This document shows, one piece after another, positions 36,013-49,313 of a stretch of 64,000 nt of DNA. The stretch is from Pegea sp. RAD2-039 (taxonomy: Eukaryota > Chordata > Thaliacea > Salpida > Salpidae). Each line of letters starts with the position of its first letter. The stretch's first letter is position 1. The notes under the pieces are model-generated. The model saw nothing but the letters and a program-made list of their open reading frames with translations, had not been told where the DNA came from and searched no databases. The position numbers and the translations under genes are program-made. The DNA lies in the NCBI GenBank assembly GCA_034620365.1, contig JAQGEQ010000072.1, positions 146,769 through 210,768 on the forward strand. Reading direction: 5' to 3'.

Positions 36013-37092
36013 TCATATCTCCATCGTGGTTCCAATTTCAAACCAAATCTCGCTCCTCTTATAGAGAGTCCGATACAAACTCACTAAATAATCATCAGTC
36101 AAAGAAGTACTTGTGATCTCTGCAACGACCTGGGTTTCTAAGGGGGCTGAAGACCTATTTCATATCTCCATCTATGTTTCTTCCTCAGACCGTGAGGTAG
36201 GCTCTCTTCTTCTGCTTTCCACCTCATAATAACTAGATCGTCGTAGCGCAAAAAAATGACTTGGGACAGTTACCTTGTATAGTGATCTTGGACAGTGACC
36301 TGGGACAGTTACCTGGGACAGTTACCTTGGATAGTTTAGTGGGACAGTGACCTTGGGCAGTGACCTGGGATAGACCCTGGATAGTGATCCCAGACAGTCA
36401 TTTTGGGCAGTGACCTAGGACAGTAACCCTAGATAGTTAACTGGGATAGTAACCTTAGAGAGTGACCTTAGACAGTGACCTGGGACAGTGACCTTGGAAA
36501 GTCACAAGGGACAATGAACAGGGACAGTGACCTTAGACAGTGACCTGGGACAGATCTTGGATAGTGACCTGGACAGTGACCTTAGAAAGTGACCAGGGAC
36601 AGTAAACCTTGCATAGTAATCTTTCTGAATGAAAGAACAACGCGAAATGCAACAATAAGAAAGAAGAATAGCGCTACAAGGCGAACAAGTCATCTGTCTT
36701 GCTTCAACTATCTTCTCTTCAGTCACAACAACTTCTACAGACATCTCTTTCTTCTTCGGGAAACGTTCATATCTCTCCTGTCGCTGTTTGTGATTACTTC
36801 CGTCTCGCTCTTCCTCGCAGCGAGAAAGCTCAGGCCTCCTTATTGATCCCTGATTAGATCCAGTAGATACCCTTGTTTGTTCTTTAGACCGTGAGATAGA
36901 TCTAAAACATTTGATAATTTCGTGTTTGTTCTTCATTTTATCTTTAGTGTGTACCACTAAATCCTCTTTTGGACCTTCTAACTCAAACACAACCTTCTTA
37001 TGTAAAAGTCTGACAGCTCTCAAAGTAGTCTTTCCACAAAAACTCTTCCCACACTCTTCCCTGTAATTTGGTAAAAGTTGTCTTCCAGCCAT
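36013..37092 (-). CDS. predicted two-exon basic/charged protein, unknown
   Basis: Exon 1 is 36608-37092 (ATG at 37092, encoding MAGRQLLPNY). Exon 2 is 36013-36154. Donor AAG|GTTTAC and acceptor GAAATAG|G are both phase 2, and the join gives 627 bases, or 208 residues. Exon 1 encodes a cysteine-containing start, a basic middle with SISRSKEQTR, a highly charged stretch with EEERDGSNHKQRQERYER and FPKKKE, then a cysteine-rich end. Exon 2 adds a normal-looking segment with LTDDYLVSLYRTLYKRSEIW. Without splicing, exon 1 would read on into the 13-bp minisatellite, which is unlikely to be protein. The intron therefore contains minisatellite block 2. The start 36 bases upstream (37128) is less likely. 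No family recognised; the second exon is the weaker part. Confidence 0.4.
36257..36606 (+). repeat. degenerate 13-bp minisatellite, block 2
   Basis: It has the same unit as block 1 and is separated from it by about 460 bases of more complex sequence that contains the proposed exon 2 at 36013-36154. It fills most of the proposed intron of the minus-strand gene. Confidence 0.8.
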
Positions 37093-38628
37093 TGTCTCAG
37101 TAAAAAAGTTAATATAAATTCCTATCAAATCTTCTTCAAATCAAAGTATAGCAAATAGAAACTATCTTCATCGTTTCTAAGTTTTAACTTCACTAAGCTC
37201 CAATAACACCAAACCAACTGTCAACAATTCAGCCAAGAAATAAATTGGAATAAATCGTACTGATGATGACTACATAGAGCTTTATTGAAATTAACAAGGT
37301 GGCTGAAACAGCGATAATCGCTATCTAACTAACGATAATCGCTATCTCTCACAATTCCTATTACCAAATGATAAAAGTCTAAACGATATTGGGAAGGTGT
37401 AAATAGAACAAAAACATACTTACGTCAGCGGCAAATACTCCAAGTTCTGTATCAAGATCTTTTGATCTGTTAAACTACAATCTGATGAACTTGTATTTAC
37501 AAACAACTAAAGCTACTGACATCATCACTTGATACAAGTGTTCATGATCTAAAAGTATAAACCTGATTCTACTAAAATCATTTTCACTAAAATGAAATGT
37601 GGATAAATAATTGAGATGATGACAACAAGCAAAATAATCATCTCGCTGCCAACAACTGAACTATTTTCTTGTGAAATGATAGAAATCAGTTTTGTGATTC
37701 TTCAACAATATTAAAAGTTTCAAATTGAATTAACTGAAATTAAGAGATTAAATCAAATTTTACTGAATCTCACACAAAATCTATTTAAGATTTTTACAAA
37801 TTTATTTATTTCTTTTATCATATTAACAATTAAACACAAAAAACTGAACAACATCACTTTAGATTACAAGAAAAGCTGACAGCAAACTAACTTCGTCAAA
37901 AGCTTCTTTCAACTTCTGAATTTGTAATCTTCTATTTTATTATTTAAATTCATCACTCAACTCAAAAGTTATTTGATAAAATTTACAAATATCTTTCAGT
38001 AATCACTAAATTACCTTTTTCTATAATCTTTTCAACAACAAACCTTTTTGATTAAATTTTTGTTTTAAAATATTTGAGAGTTTGTTTCGAGCTTTAAAGA
38101 TCTCGATGGTGATGACGTCACTTACGTCATAATCAAGACGAGATGAAGAAGCTTCTAACATGGAATCTGTTTCAACTTTCAAATCATCAAATCTTTCTTC
38201 ACTCGTCTTATCATCATCTGATTATTTCTATAAATGCTACTAAGTAGATCATGTGATCAATCGTTCTACATCACTAACCGTTGAACTTCAAACTGATTAA
38301 TGACGTCACCTAATATAATAAACTTGAACAAATTCTGAACAATTAAATCTGTTGGTGATTTATGTCTTGAAAGATGAAGAGTTCTTCAATGATCTGATAT
38401 CGGAAAATTTTATTGTCGGTTTTTAGTCTTGCTTATCATGAAGAAGGTACAAGACACATATTTCTCAAGGCTGCGGATTTTGCAATCTGATCTGACTTCA
38501 AAAGCTTTGAAAATAAATCAGAAATTTCTTTTAATAATCTTTAATTCTCTATAATCTTTCTGATAACAAATCTTTTTGATAATCTGTCTAACATAAAACA
38601 CACTTTCAGTTTAGATGCAAGAATTAAT
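37093..38628. other. intergenic stretch with CRE-like sites
   Basis: It lies between the 5' end of the 37092 gene and the 3' end of the CBM14 gene. It contains tandem GATAATCGCTATCTAACTAA-type words near 37313-37342 and CRE palindromes near 38113 and 38301. No exon was recognised. Confidence 0.45.
38113..38129. promoter_or_regulatory. paired CRE-like sites
   Basis: TGACGTCA at 38113-38120 is followed two bases later by TTACGTCA at 38122-38129. A third full CRE, TGACGTCA, lies at 38301-38308 next to an AT-rich TAATATAATA. They are about 1.0-1.2 kb upstream of the minus-strand gene that starts at 37092. Binding by a CREB/ATF-type factor is inference. Confidence 0.35.
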
Positions 38629-38634
38629 TTTATT
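38629..38634 (-). terminator. poly(A) signal of the complete CBM14 gene
   Basis: TTTATT on the plus strand reads AATAAA on the minus strand, about 70 bases after the TAA stop at 38705-38707. Confidence 0.55.
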
Positions 38635-38704
38635 TGAAATCAATTTATAAGAAAAATATTTGTCATCAATGATTAGAAATAGTTGTAAGAAATTGCAAAA
38701 TCAG

Positions 38705-41700
38705 TTAGCAAACAACATTTTCTTCCCAATCACAAAATCCTTTATCAGAATCAAATAATGTTCCCTCAGGACAAGTTCGTGTAAACAAAGTTCCTGAAAT
38801 TTTGAAAGTTTTCACTTAATGGTTGAACTTTGAATATTTTTATCTCACTTAAAAATCAGTTAAAAAACATTAAATTCGAAAATTAAAATCAACTAAATAA
38901 TGTTTTGTATGAAATTAAAATTATTGATAAACTAAATATTCATCCCTTTCAACAACTAGAAGCAATTTTATAAAGTTTGATAAACAACAACTAACCTGCA
39001 GCACACTGTTGGAATGAATCACATTTGTTTGGTACTTTTACTGGGTCAGTACTCTTTGGTCTACCAGTAGAATCAACACACATTGTATCTACAACATAAA
39101 GTCGTTATAAATGATCGTTGTCAAAGTAATCAAACTATTTCAACTAACCAAAGAAGTAAACAGCACGAGTGTTTGTACAACATCCGGGAACGTTATAGGG
39201 CCAATCACAACTTTTCAAAATTGGGTTGAACACAAGACCAGATGGACATGACATGGTATACAAAATACCTGATACAATAAAATTATCAAATTTACAGGCA
39301 AAAGTATTGAAAGAAGAAATGAAGCATACCTGCTCCACATTGATAGAAATGTTCACAATCGCCTCGTTTCTCAAATGGTTCAGTACTTATTGGTTTTCCA
39401 TTTCTGTCTACGCATGGTCCATCTGAAAAGTAAACGTAAAGAAATAAGTAATTGTTTAACAGGAAAAATATCAACGATTATTATTACATTTTAGCTCCTT
39501 GTAACTAACTTTTATTGTTACAACAGCTTTGATAAAGTACTTGAAATAAATGTTTTATTTAGTATATATTTATATTATTGTAATTGACTTGAATACAACA
39601 AGTATAAGAATATTTGAATATCTAATTGTAGGATTGTAATTGTAGCTGAAATTAATTGTAAGTTAAAATACTTTTAAATAACAGTCAACATCTTTTTAAA
39701 TATTATTTAACTTATTTAAAATTGTTTTTGAAACTTTAAAAGGTTAACTGTTAATTCGAGCTTACCTGGTTGACGGTTACATTCTTTGCCAACATATTCA
39801 CAACCACAAACTTCAAAAGCACATTGACATTCATTTGTATCAGGATTAAAAGCTTGACCGTTTGGACAAGGAAAAGCCACCAAATCACCTGATTAATAGA
39901 AATGTTAATTTGTCAAAGTGTCTCAATGTTCATCTTATACAGGAGTTACAAATCAATGTATAAGTGCAAAAACCTACTCACCACAAGCACATTGGTAGAA
40001 ATGCGTGCAGTTGTTTGGAATAGGGAAAGGACCTGAATTGATTGGTCGCCCACAATCATCTTGACAATCAATATCTGAACAATTTAAAAGCAAATTATTT
40101 GTTTGAAGGTTTTGAAGAAAATATTAAGTTTTTTAAAAGGTTTACTGACGGCAACCAGGGTTTGGTGTGACATAACACCCAGGAACATTAAATGGATCAT
40201 CACAAAGACCAATTTCAGGATTAAAAGCTTGTCCTTCAGGACATGACTCTGTAATCAGTTTTCCTAGAAGTCAACAAAAAATTAATTTAGATATTCAGTT
40301 GTATGATAGAATTATTTATTAGTTTACCAGCGCAGCAAATTGTATAGTGTTTGCAATCTCCAGTTCCTTGTGGTCCTCTACTGATTGGTCTTCCACAGTC
40401 ATCAACACAACAAGGATCTACAAAGTCACATTATGAATTTAGCAAAAGAAGATTGAAAAGATGAAGATTTCCGATTAAAGTTTATTAATATTTTACCGTA
40501 ATGTGGGGGACATTCATAACAGCCAGGGACATTATAAGCATGATCACAATGTCCTGTTTCAGGATTGAATGCAAGACCATCATCACATTCACTTATGATA
40601 AGTTTTCCTGCAAATAAGTATTTTTCTAAACAAAATTAACTTTGAGCTTCAATTAACCTCCACAGCATGTTTTGAAATGTTTACAGTCACCAGGAATTGC
40701 TTGTGGATCTCCACTAATTGGTCTACCACATTCATCGACACAGCAAGGATCTTTAAAACAAATTTATTTGATTTGAACTACTTTTGTAATTACTCAATCT
40801 ATGTTTACCATAATGTCCTGGACAGCTTGGTGTACAACAACCATCAACATTGTAGTCAAAATCACATAAAGCTGTAATTGGATTGTAAGCTAAGCCATCT
40901 CCACATTCCACAACTTTCTTATATCCTTCAAAGCAAAAATAATGTTTTAGTAAATTTCACAAATAAATACAATTAATTTTGATAAAATCGTTTAAATTTT
41001 AAGCTTATGTATATCATGTTACCTCCACAACATTCAATGTAAAAGCTACAATTTCCTTTGATTGGATATCTTCCAGATGGAATAGGATTACCGCAGTCAT
41101 CAAGACATTCTGGATCTAATGTAAAAATTGATAATTTTGTTCACTTCAATTCAGGTAGTAAAATAACTAACCATAACATGGTATATCACAACGGTCATCA
41201 TAACATCCTTCAACGTAATGAGCAGGAACACACACGCGAGTATCAGGATTGAAAGCATAACCTTTTGGACATTCTTTTTCAATCAATTCACCTGGACAAT
41301 TTAGAAAATCAATATTTTTGTACTTTTAAAAAACTTTATTTAGTCACAGAAAGATTATTTACCACAAGTACAGATATAATACGAGCAGCTGTCAGGTTTA
41401 GGAAATGGGCCAGTTGAAATTGGTTTTCCACATTCAGTGTGACAAGGGTCTGTTTCAAATGCACAATTGGTTTATTTTAGTTAGTCATAATTAAGATAAT
41501 TTGTAAATAAAACAACTAAAAAGTGTATTTTGATGATATTAAACAAAAGTTATTTAAAAGTAAAAAGAATTTATACCACATGTCGGAATGCAACATCCAC
41601 AGACGTTATAAGAATGATCACATTGATGTGTATCAGGATTATATGAATGATCAGGTTGACAAGACATTCGTTGAAGTTTACCTGTGGAAACAACAAAATG

Positions 41701-44700
41701 ATTTTAATACTAATATTTCAAAAACAAAAGAAGTTATGATTTCATTATTTCATAGAAATATATTTAAATGTTTTCGGTAAATGTCTCACCGCATGAGCAT
41801 TGAAGATAATCATTGCAATCTCCAGGAATAGGGAAAGTGATGTTGCTGAGAGGTCTTCCACAATCATCAACACATTCTGGATCTGAAAATTTCAACAATT
41901 TGTAATCAAATTATATTTCTTAAAAACTGAAATGGGTAATTTCAATTTGAAATATTCAACTATTACAAAGAATAAACAATAAAAGTAATTAACCGTAGCA
42001 TCCACAATGTCCTCCACAGGTAGGATAACATCCAGGAACTTCCCACATTGGTACACATTGACCTTGTTCTGGGCTGAAAGCAAAGTCAGGATTGCATTCT
42101 CTGATGACTAATTCTCCTAAAAATCAAAATATCAATAAGTTATTACTAGAATTTTCATTTCACTAAAAATTTAGTGAACAAAACGTAACCTTGTATACAT
42201 TGCTGATAATGAGTGCAATTGTCCTCAAGTGGGAATGGATCACCACAAAGTGGTTCTCCGTTAGATCCATGACAGATATCTAATAAAGGAATCAGTTTAA
42301 AATCTGATAAAACAATCTCATTTCTTTCTACTTACCAATTGGTCCACAGCCACAACCTGGAACAGTCCATTCAAAGTCACATGTACCAGTCTCAGGGTTA
42401 AAAGTTAAGCCATCAGGGCAACATTCTGTTCTCAAATGTCCTGTTGATACATCCTGTTTAATCATTTCATACTTTTTGAAAATTTACTTTTATATAGAAT
42501 TCTTTTTAACATTTTTTTAAACATCAAAGAAGCTTTACTAACCACATGAACATTGATAGAAGCAATTACAATCTCCTTGTATTTGGAATGGTTTTGTACT
42601 TATTGGTTGACCATATCTATCACAGCATGGGCCGTCTGAAAATTGTAGAAATTATCAAGTGAAATTAAGAAATAATCAAATATACGAAACATACCACAAG
42701 TATTTCCTCCACATTTAGGAACTGAGCTTAAAACTCCTGAAAATATTGAAATCGTTTGTTAAAATACAATGAAAGTTCCTTCAAAACATTTTCAACCCAC
42801 CAGCACCACATTGGAAAAACTGTCCAAGTTCTTCAAATGGATCTGTGCTTTTTGGTCGGCCATCTGATTCTACACATTTTGGATCTAGAAAACAACAAGC
42901 AAGTTATTCAGACATTTATACAATCAATTGTTTAGTAGTCTATTGTAGATAGCTAATGTTAGAAGTGTTAATAATTAGATAGTTCTTCTAACTGATCAAT
43001 ACACCTATCAAGTTTTCAAAAAGAACATTAAGACAAAATGAAACAAAGAACTACTTTTAAAAAAACTCTTTTTACACTGAAGAATTAAACATTTAAATGA
43101 TAAAATTCAAATTAACTTTAAGTTTAATTAGCTAAACAAAAGTATCGAGTTCTAATCGACAACGAGCTTTTTGAAAGCTGAACAGTTTGATAAGATATCT
43201 GAATCATATAACTAATTGTAATTACTTGATCGACAGTGTGTTGGGTCATAGCATCCAGGTACGTTGTATGGCCAATCACAAACTCCCAATTTTGGATTAA
43301 AAGCTGTTCCTTGAGCGCAAGACTTTGTGTAAAGAATTCCTAAATTTAATTGAATTTTCTCATTCATTATCTTTAACTTTGTAATGTTCAAACAAACCTG
43401 CCCCACATTGATAGAAATGGGTACAATCGCCTGGCTTCTCAAATGGTCCAGTACTCAAAGGTTTTCCATTAGAATCGTGGCATTCATCTTAATAGAAAAG
43501 CAAAAAGGTTAAAATCTAATCAGCTGAAAATACAAAGATTCAATTATTTTATCTTTTTTGATTGAAATCGAAATAACGTTTTCGAAAAACTATCCGATAA
43601 GTCAAACAAAACTTGTTTTGATCTTGAAAACTCGCACAAAAGCTCACCTGGTGGTGCATGGCATCCTCCATTGCATCCACATCCTGGTACTAAGTAGTCA
43701 GGTACACAGTGTCCACAGTCAGGATCAAAAGCTTGACCATTTGGACATTTAAATTCCAACAATTTTCCTTAAAAGTTGAAAATTGTCATCAACTTTTGTC
43801 TTTTATGATAACAACATTTTGTGAAATCTTATTTGTAACAAATTTAAACAACAATTTAATTTGCTTGTTTCAACTTACCATTACAACATTGATAGTAAGT
43901 ACAACAGTCTGATGGTTCGTCAAATGGTTCTTTGTCAATTGGTTCACCATTGCATCCAACACATTCATCATCTTCAAATAATTCAACAAAATAATTAAAC
44001 TGATTTTGCTAATTGACGGTTTTCAAAGCAGATATTATTTTGAAATATTTCTTAACAAAAATAAACTCAGTTACCGTAAGGTGATTCACAAATATTTCCA
44101 TTATCACATCCACACCCACATCCTGGAACTCTCCAAGAATCAACACAACATTCATATTCAGGACTGAATGATTCTCCTTCTTTGCATCTCATCACTTCCA
44201 AATACCCTGTATTTTACGAAAAATTACTTATAGTTTAGCTGAAATAGTTTTGTTTTTATTATTTGTAGAAACTTTTCAAAGTTTTTTGTCATAGAAAAGA
44301 AACCAAAGCAACGTTAGATAGTTCATTTTTAATTTTGTAGAAACTGAAAGTTCATTTTTTAAATGCAATGCTTAGAAATAATTAAACAAATCAGCTATTT
44401 GTAAAATCAAACTTTATTTAATTGAAGTTTTAAATATCTTACAATTCATAAAAAGCTTTTACTGAATAGAAATCTTATTTTTAAAAGTAGTTATCTGACC
44501 ATTAACACATTGGTAGTACAAGTTGCAATCTCCAGGCTTTTCAAAAGGTCCTTCACAAGTTGGGTTTCCATAGCAGTCTACACATTCTGGATCTTGTATA
44601 ACAACAGTTTAGATTTGAATTTTCACTTTATAAAATCATCTCAATCATCTAACTAACCATAGTGTGGGTCTTCAACATCACATCCACAATCTGGTACATT

Positions 44701-47700
44701 ATTAGGGCAATCACACAAACCAGTGTTTGGATTAAATACAGTTCCATCAGGACAGCAAATCTCTTGAACATTTCCTGTGAAACATTTTATTTTGATAAAT
44801 CAATTTCTCAATAAGAAATTTGTCTTCATTATGTTTACAGCAGCTTATATTATGCATCTTTAATAAGATTTGAAAATTGATTTTTATTAGAACTTATGTG
44901 ATAAAAAGTAAATTAGCGTGAAACTGAAACCTACCTGAATTGCATCTTTGGTAGTGAGTACAATTTCCGCTAATTGCAAAAGGTCCAGTTGTTTTTGGAA
45001 TACCATTGGCGAGAGTACAAGGTCCTTTAAATAATATTAAAATTTTTATCGAGTAAATACAAACTTTCTTATATTATTTATAAGAATCAGTCCCATATCT
45101 CAACATGAAGATTCTTTTAATCAATAAACTTATTTCACACCATGATGGTTTTCACCACATCCGGGAACATTGTAAGGCCAATCACAATGTCCAATAGCTG
45201 GATTGAAAGCATATCCAGGAGGACATTCAGAAGTTTTCAAGATTCCTGGTAAAATCAAGATATAAAATCTAATAAATAAATGGCTTACAACTAATTGTAA
45301 TTACCAGCAGTGCATTGGTAGAAATGACTACAATCTCCGGGCTTCTCAAATGGACCAGTACTGATTGGTCGTCCATTAGCATCATGACATTGATCTAAAG
45401 TTATTTAATATTGAGTCAAAATTGTTTTTCATTTATTGAAGTACAAAGAAAGTTTTTATATTTTTCCGATAAGATCTTCAAAACCCAGAAGAGCTAATCA
45501 CCTCTGCATCCAGGATCTTGACCTCCGCAACCAGGGACATTGTAGGGCCAGTCACAGATTCCTATGAGAGGGTTGAAAGCAGTTCCAGGTGCACAAGGCA
45601 TTGTATATAAGATTCCTTAAACAATATTAGAAATAGCTTTCAGTTACTATTTTGTTTAATCAAAAATCTTCTCAACTTAAAACTTTACTGAATTCTGCAA
45701 TTGAGTTTATTCGTATATAAAATTTTGATGACTCGTTTCAGCATAAGTTAATTTTTTATGGAAAATATTTTGTAAATTATTTGAAAGTTTAAACTTCCAC
45801 TTAATTGTTTGATAAACCCACCTGCCGCACATTGGTAGAAGTTATTGCAATCTCCGGGTTTCTCAAATGGATCACCACTAATAGGATAACCATTTTGTCC
45901 CAAACAACGATCTTCAAGTTACAAAAGATTATGTGTCAATAGAAGCTACAAAGTTTGTAATTCTAAATATTTTTTTATAATTAGATCATCTCTATTAGAA
46001 GTGTATAGATTCATAAGATTAGTACAAGTACTTTTTTAACACAATTTTGTTAAATAAATATCTTTTCCTCATTAAAAAATACTTTTAATTCATATAAATA
46101 AAAATAATATAAAACATCACTAGTAATCAAATTTATAAAAACCTGATTAATATTATAAATAATTACTTATTGTTTATATATATATTGTTTTTTAATATAT
46201 ATTTAATTATTTAACAAATTGTACAAAATCAAATATTATTACTCCATAATTTATAATTTATTTATTTTTCAAATAATTCAAAAGTTATAATCAAAAATAA
46301 TAATATTAAAAGTTTTTAATTTCTTCTAATTTTAGTTTTTAAATAACATTTTTGATAAAACATAAAACAATAAAATGAAAATATTTGATCTACTTTTGAC
46401 CATTCATTTGATGAAGCTAGATATAATTAAATAAATAAAATTTGAAACACTAACTGTTGGTTTTTGATTTTGAGTAACAATTTCCACATCCAGGAACATT
46501 GTAAGGCCAGTCACAGACTCCAAGAGCTGGATTGAAAGCAGTTCCAGGTGCACAAGGCATTGTGTACAAGATTCCTGAAACATTTTATCGTTAAACTTTT
46601 TCTATTTAAACAGTCATGAAAAGTATTCAATTTATATTTTTTTAGGAAATATAATGAACGAAAAGCATATTAAAAAGGACAACATACCTGCTCCACATTG
46701 ATAGAAATGGGTGCAGTCTCCAGGCTTCTCAAAAGGTGCTGTACTCAAAGGTCTTCCATAATGATCATGACATACATCTGTAAAGATTAATTTATAAATT
46801 GAACATTTTCAATAATTTGAAGTTATCTTAATTCACAATCAGCATTTAAAGCTAAAAAGTAAAATTATCTTCTAAAGGTAAGATTATTTTTGAATTAAAC
46901 TGATATGTCACGGTGATAAAATCAATTTTCTTTTAACTATCATCCAGCTAATCTTACCTCTTTCTACACCAGTACAATTATCTCCTGCACCACAACCTAC
47001 AACATTTTCTGGGCAATCACAGGCAGCAGTTTCAGGATTAAAAACTAAATCATCAGGACATTCACCAATCACAAGTTCTCCTATAAAAACAGAACAACAA
47101 GTTATAATTTCTATTTAAGTGAATTGATCACAAATAAACTGACCTCCTGTACATTGCTTATAATGTTTACAATCACCAGGAATTGCTTCTGGACATGAAC
47201 TAATTGGTCTTCCGTTTGAGTCTTGGCACTCTCTATCTGTTTATTCAGGTGTAAAGATAAATGATTGACATCACGTAGATAAATAGTGTTTATGTAAATA
47301 CAGAATAAAATAATTCATTATTATTGAAAAAAATCACAAGTAAAAACTGTTTAATCAATATATTAGATTAAAAAATTAAATTAAATTTTGTTTTTTTCAA
47401 TTAATTATAAAATTATTTATAAAATTAAAATTAATATTTTTTATTAATATTTATCAACTTTGGGCCTTTTTAAGCAACGACCATTTTGTGTTTTAAGCAG
47501 TATCCTATAAAATTGTTAATGTTGAATTAGCATTTCTTTACAAATGTTGCTACGAAAAGTATTTAAGAAATCTTCTCTAATTTCCAGTTTCTAGTTTTTA
47601 AATATCTTCATTTTCAATTAAAAGCAAAAATAGATGAAATTTTATTAATTTAATTTTCCAGTTTTAAAAATTCTGACTTTCAATTTAAAAAAGTAAACTT

Positions 47701-49234
47701 TTGATTTTTTATTTTATAATCGAAGTTTGCATTTACCATGAGAGCATCCACAATCTCCTCCACATCCAGGAACATTATAGGGCCAGTCGCAGACTCCTAA
47801 AGCTGGATTGAAAGCTGTTCCAGTAGGACATGACATTGTGTATAAAGTACCTTGAAAATATTATTTATTTTTAGTTGTAAATTTGGAAAAGAATTTGTCA
47901 ACGTACCACAACCACATTGATAGAAATGTTCGCAGTCTCCAGGTTTCTCAAATGGTGGTCCACTGATTGGGTTTCCATTGTGGTCAGAGCATTGGTGATC
48001 TGAAACCAAATCTTGTTTAAACTCAATTACAAAATTAATCAAGCTTCATTTTACAGTTTGAAATCAATTTAATAAATTTGAATATTATTAAATATTAAAA
48101 CCACTGATATCAATCATTCTCATAAAAGATTCTTTAAGATTTACCACATGGAGGTTTGTTTCCACCGTGACCACCTCCACTGCTTCCTCCACTGCTTCCT
48201 CCGCTGCTTCCTCCACCACATCCAGGGACATTGTAAGGCCAGTCACAGACTCCAAGAGCTGGATTGAAAGCAGTTCCAGGTGCACAAGGCATTGTGTACA
48301 AGATTCCTGAAACAATTTTTATTTCAGTATCACACAATAAATTTCAAATTGCTAATTTTCGACAAAAGCTTTGAAGAAAGTAGTTTTAAAATTAAAAAAA
48401 TAGTTGTGATTACATAGAAATAAATTTAATTTAAACTTTATAAAACCAGCTTTTAAGAAATTAATTACTTTAAATATTATTTTGTCACAATTCAAAATAT
48501 TTCTAAAACGATTCTAATTAAGTTAATAATTTTTATTTCTACCTGCACCACATTGGTAAAAATTGAAACAATCTCCTGGTTTTTCGAATGGTCCTGTACT
48601 TATAGGCTCACCGTGTGATCCTCTACATGAAGGAACTGCAATTTTTAAAACAAATTATATAAATAAAATTCAAATAGATGAAATATAATTTGTAAATTAT
48701 TAAATATATATTTGAAAACTTTACCTGATCTAGTCGATCGTTTCACTTCTTGTTCCTCTTTCTAAAAGTATAAAATGTTTTATCATTAGTTTATGAACAC
48801 TTTTTTCAATTAATCAAAAGTATTATTGGAAATAAGCTTTTGTTGTTTTTAGATTTTTATTTTTAGGAATAATTCTGAATCAGTTTTATCTTAAGTTGTA
48901 AAAATCTCACTTCTACTAATCACGATAAAATAATAAAGTAATATTAGTAGCTTGAAATAATTTAACTTTTTTATAGTAGATCATAAAAATATTGAACGAT
49001 TATTATGATTGCACTAACAGAACAAGTATTTTTAACCTAACTATTTATAAAAGGTAGAACTTTTAGGCATAAAGTCTTAAGTAGCTTAAGATAAACTAAA
49101 ATAAGTTTTATTTATCTACAAGATAAACATCAGGTTAGTTAAAACTTTTAAAATCTTACCTCAATAATAAAAGATTGAACAACGAAAATGTTGATCAGCA
49201 GAAGAGCAAAAAACACTCTTTTGTTGGATATCAT
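38705..49234 (-). CDS. 44-exon secreted protein with 21 CBM14 (peritrophin-A) domains
   Basis: Exons in transcript order: 49160-49234, 48725-48761, 48543-48635, 48145-48306, 47907-47999, 47737-47850, 47144-47236, 46958-47080, 46688-46777, 46455-46574, 45822-45911, 45502-45615, 45305-45394, 45141-45245, 44935-45024, 44658-44774, 44500-44592, 44075-44206, 43879-43971, 43648-43767, 43398-43487, 43226-43339, 42801-42884, 42695-42736, 42543-42635, 42336-42440, 42190-42279, 41994-42116, 41790-41882, 41577-41681, 41363-41449, 41172-41291, 41023-41115, 40809-40925, 40658-40750, 40497-40607, 40328-40417, 40150-40263, 39982-40074, 39766-39888, 39330-39422, 39149-39268, 38996-39088, 38705-38793. They sum to 4419 bases, in frame, 1472 residues. 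Exon 1 is a signal peptide ([15 protein letters not shown]). Exon 2 adds [12 protein letters not shown], a possible KR processing site. Exons 3-44 form 21 pairs. The first of each pair carries [16 protein letters not shown] and the second carries [17 protein letters not shown], giving the six cysteines of a CBM14 chitin-binding domain. Exon 4 ends with a glycine/serine linker. Domain 11 (exons 23-24) is degenerate. The product probably binds chitin in peritrophic matrix or cuticle. Small exon-border errors are possible. Confidence 0.9.
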
Positions 49235-49303
49235 TTTTAAATCTTACCAGAACACTATCAAGTAATTCTAATACGATTAGTGAAGATAGTGATACTGGTA
49301 TGG

Positions 49304-49313
49304 TGTATATATA
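49304..49313 (-). promoter_or_regulatory. TATA box of the left CBM14 gene
   Basis: On the minus strand the word is TATATATACA, 70-79 bases upstream of the ATG, followed at a suitable distance by CTTCACTAA, a possible initiator. The right copy has the same word at 56501-56510. Confidence 0.55.

Noticed and set aside
43544-43762. Short single ORFs within the CBM14 loci (for example 43544-43762 and 62051-62269)
   Set aside because: They are single exons read through into introns or antisense shadows. The spliced 44-exon model accounts for them.
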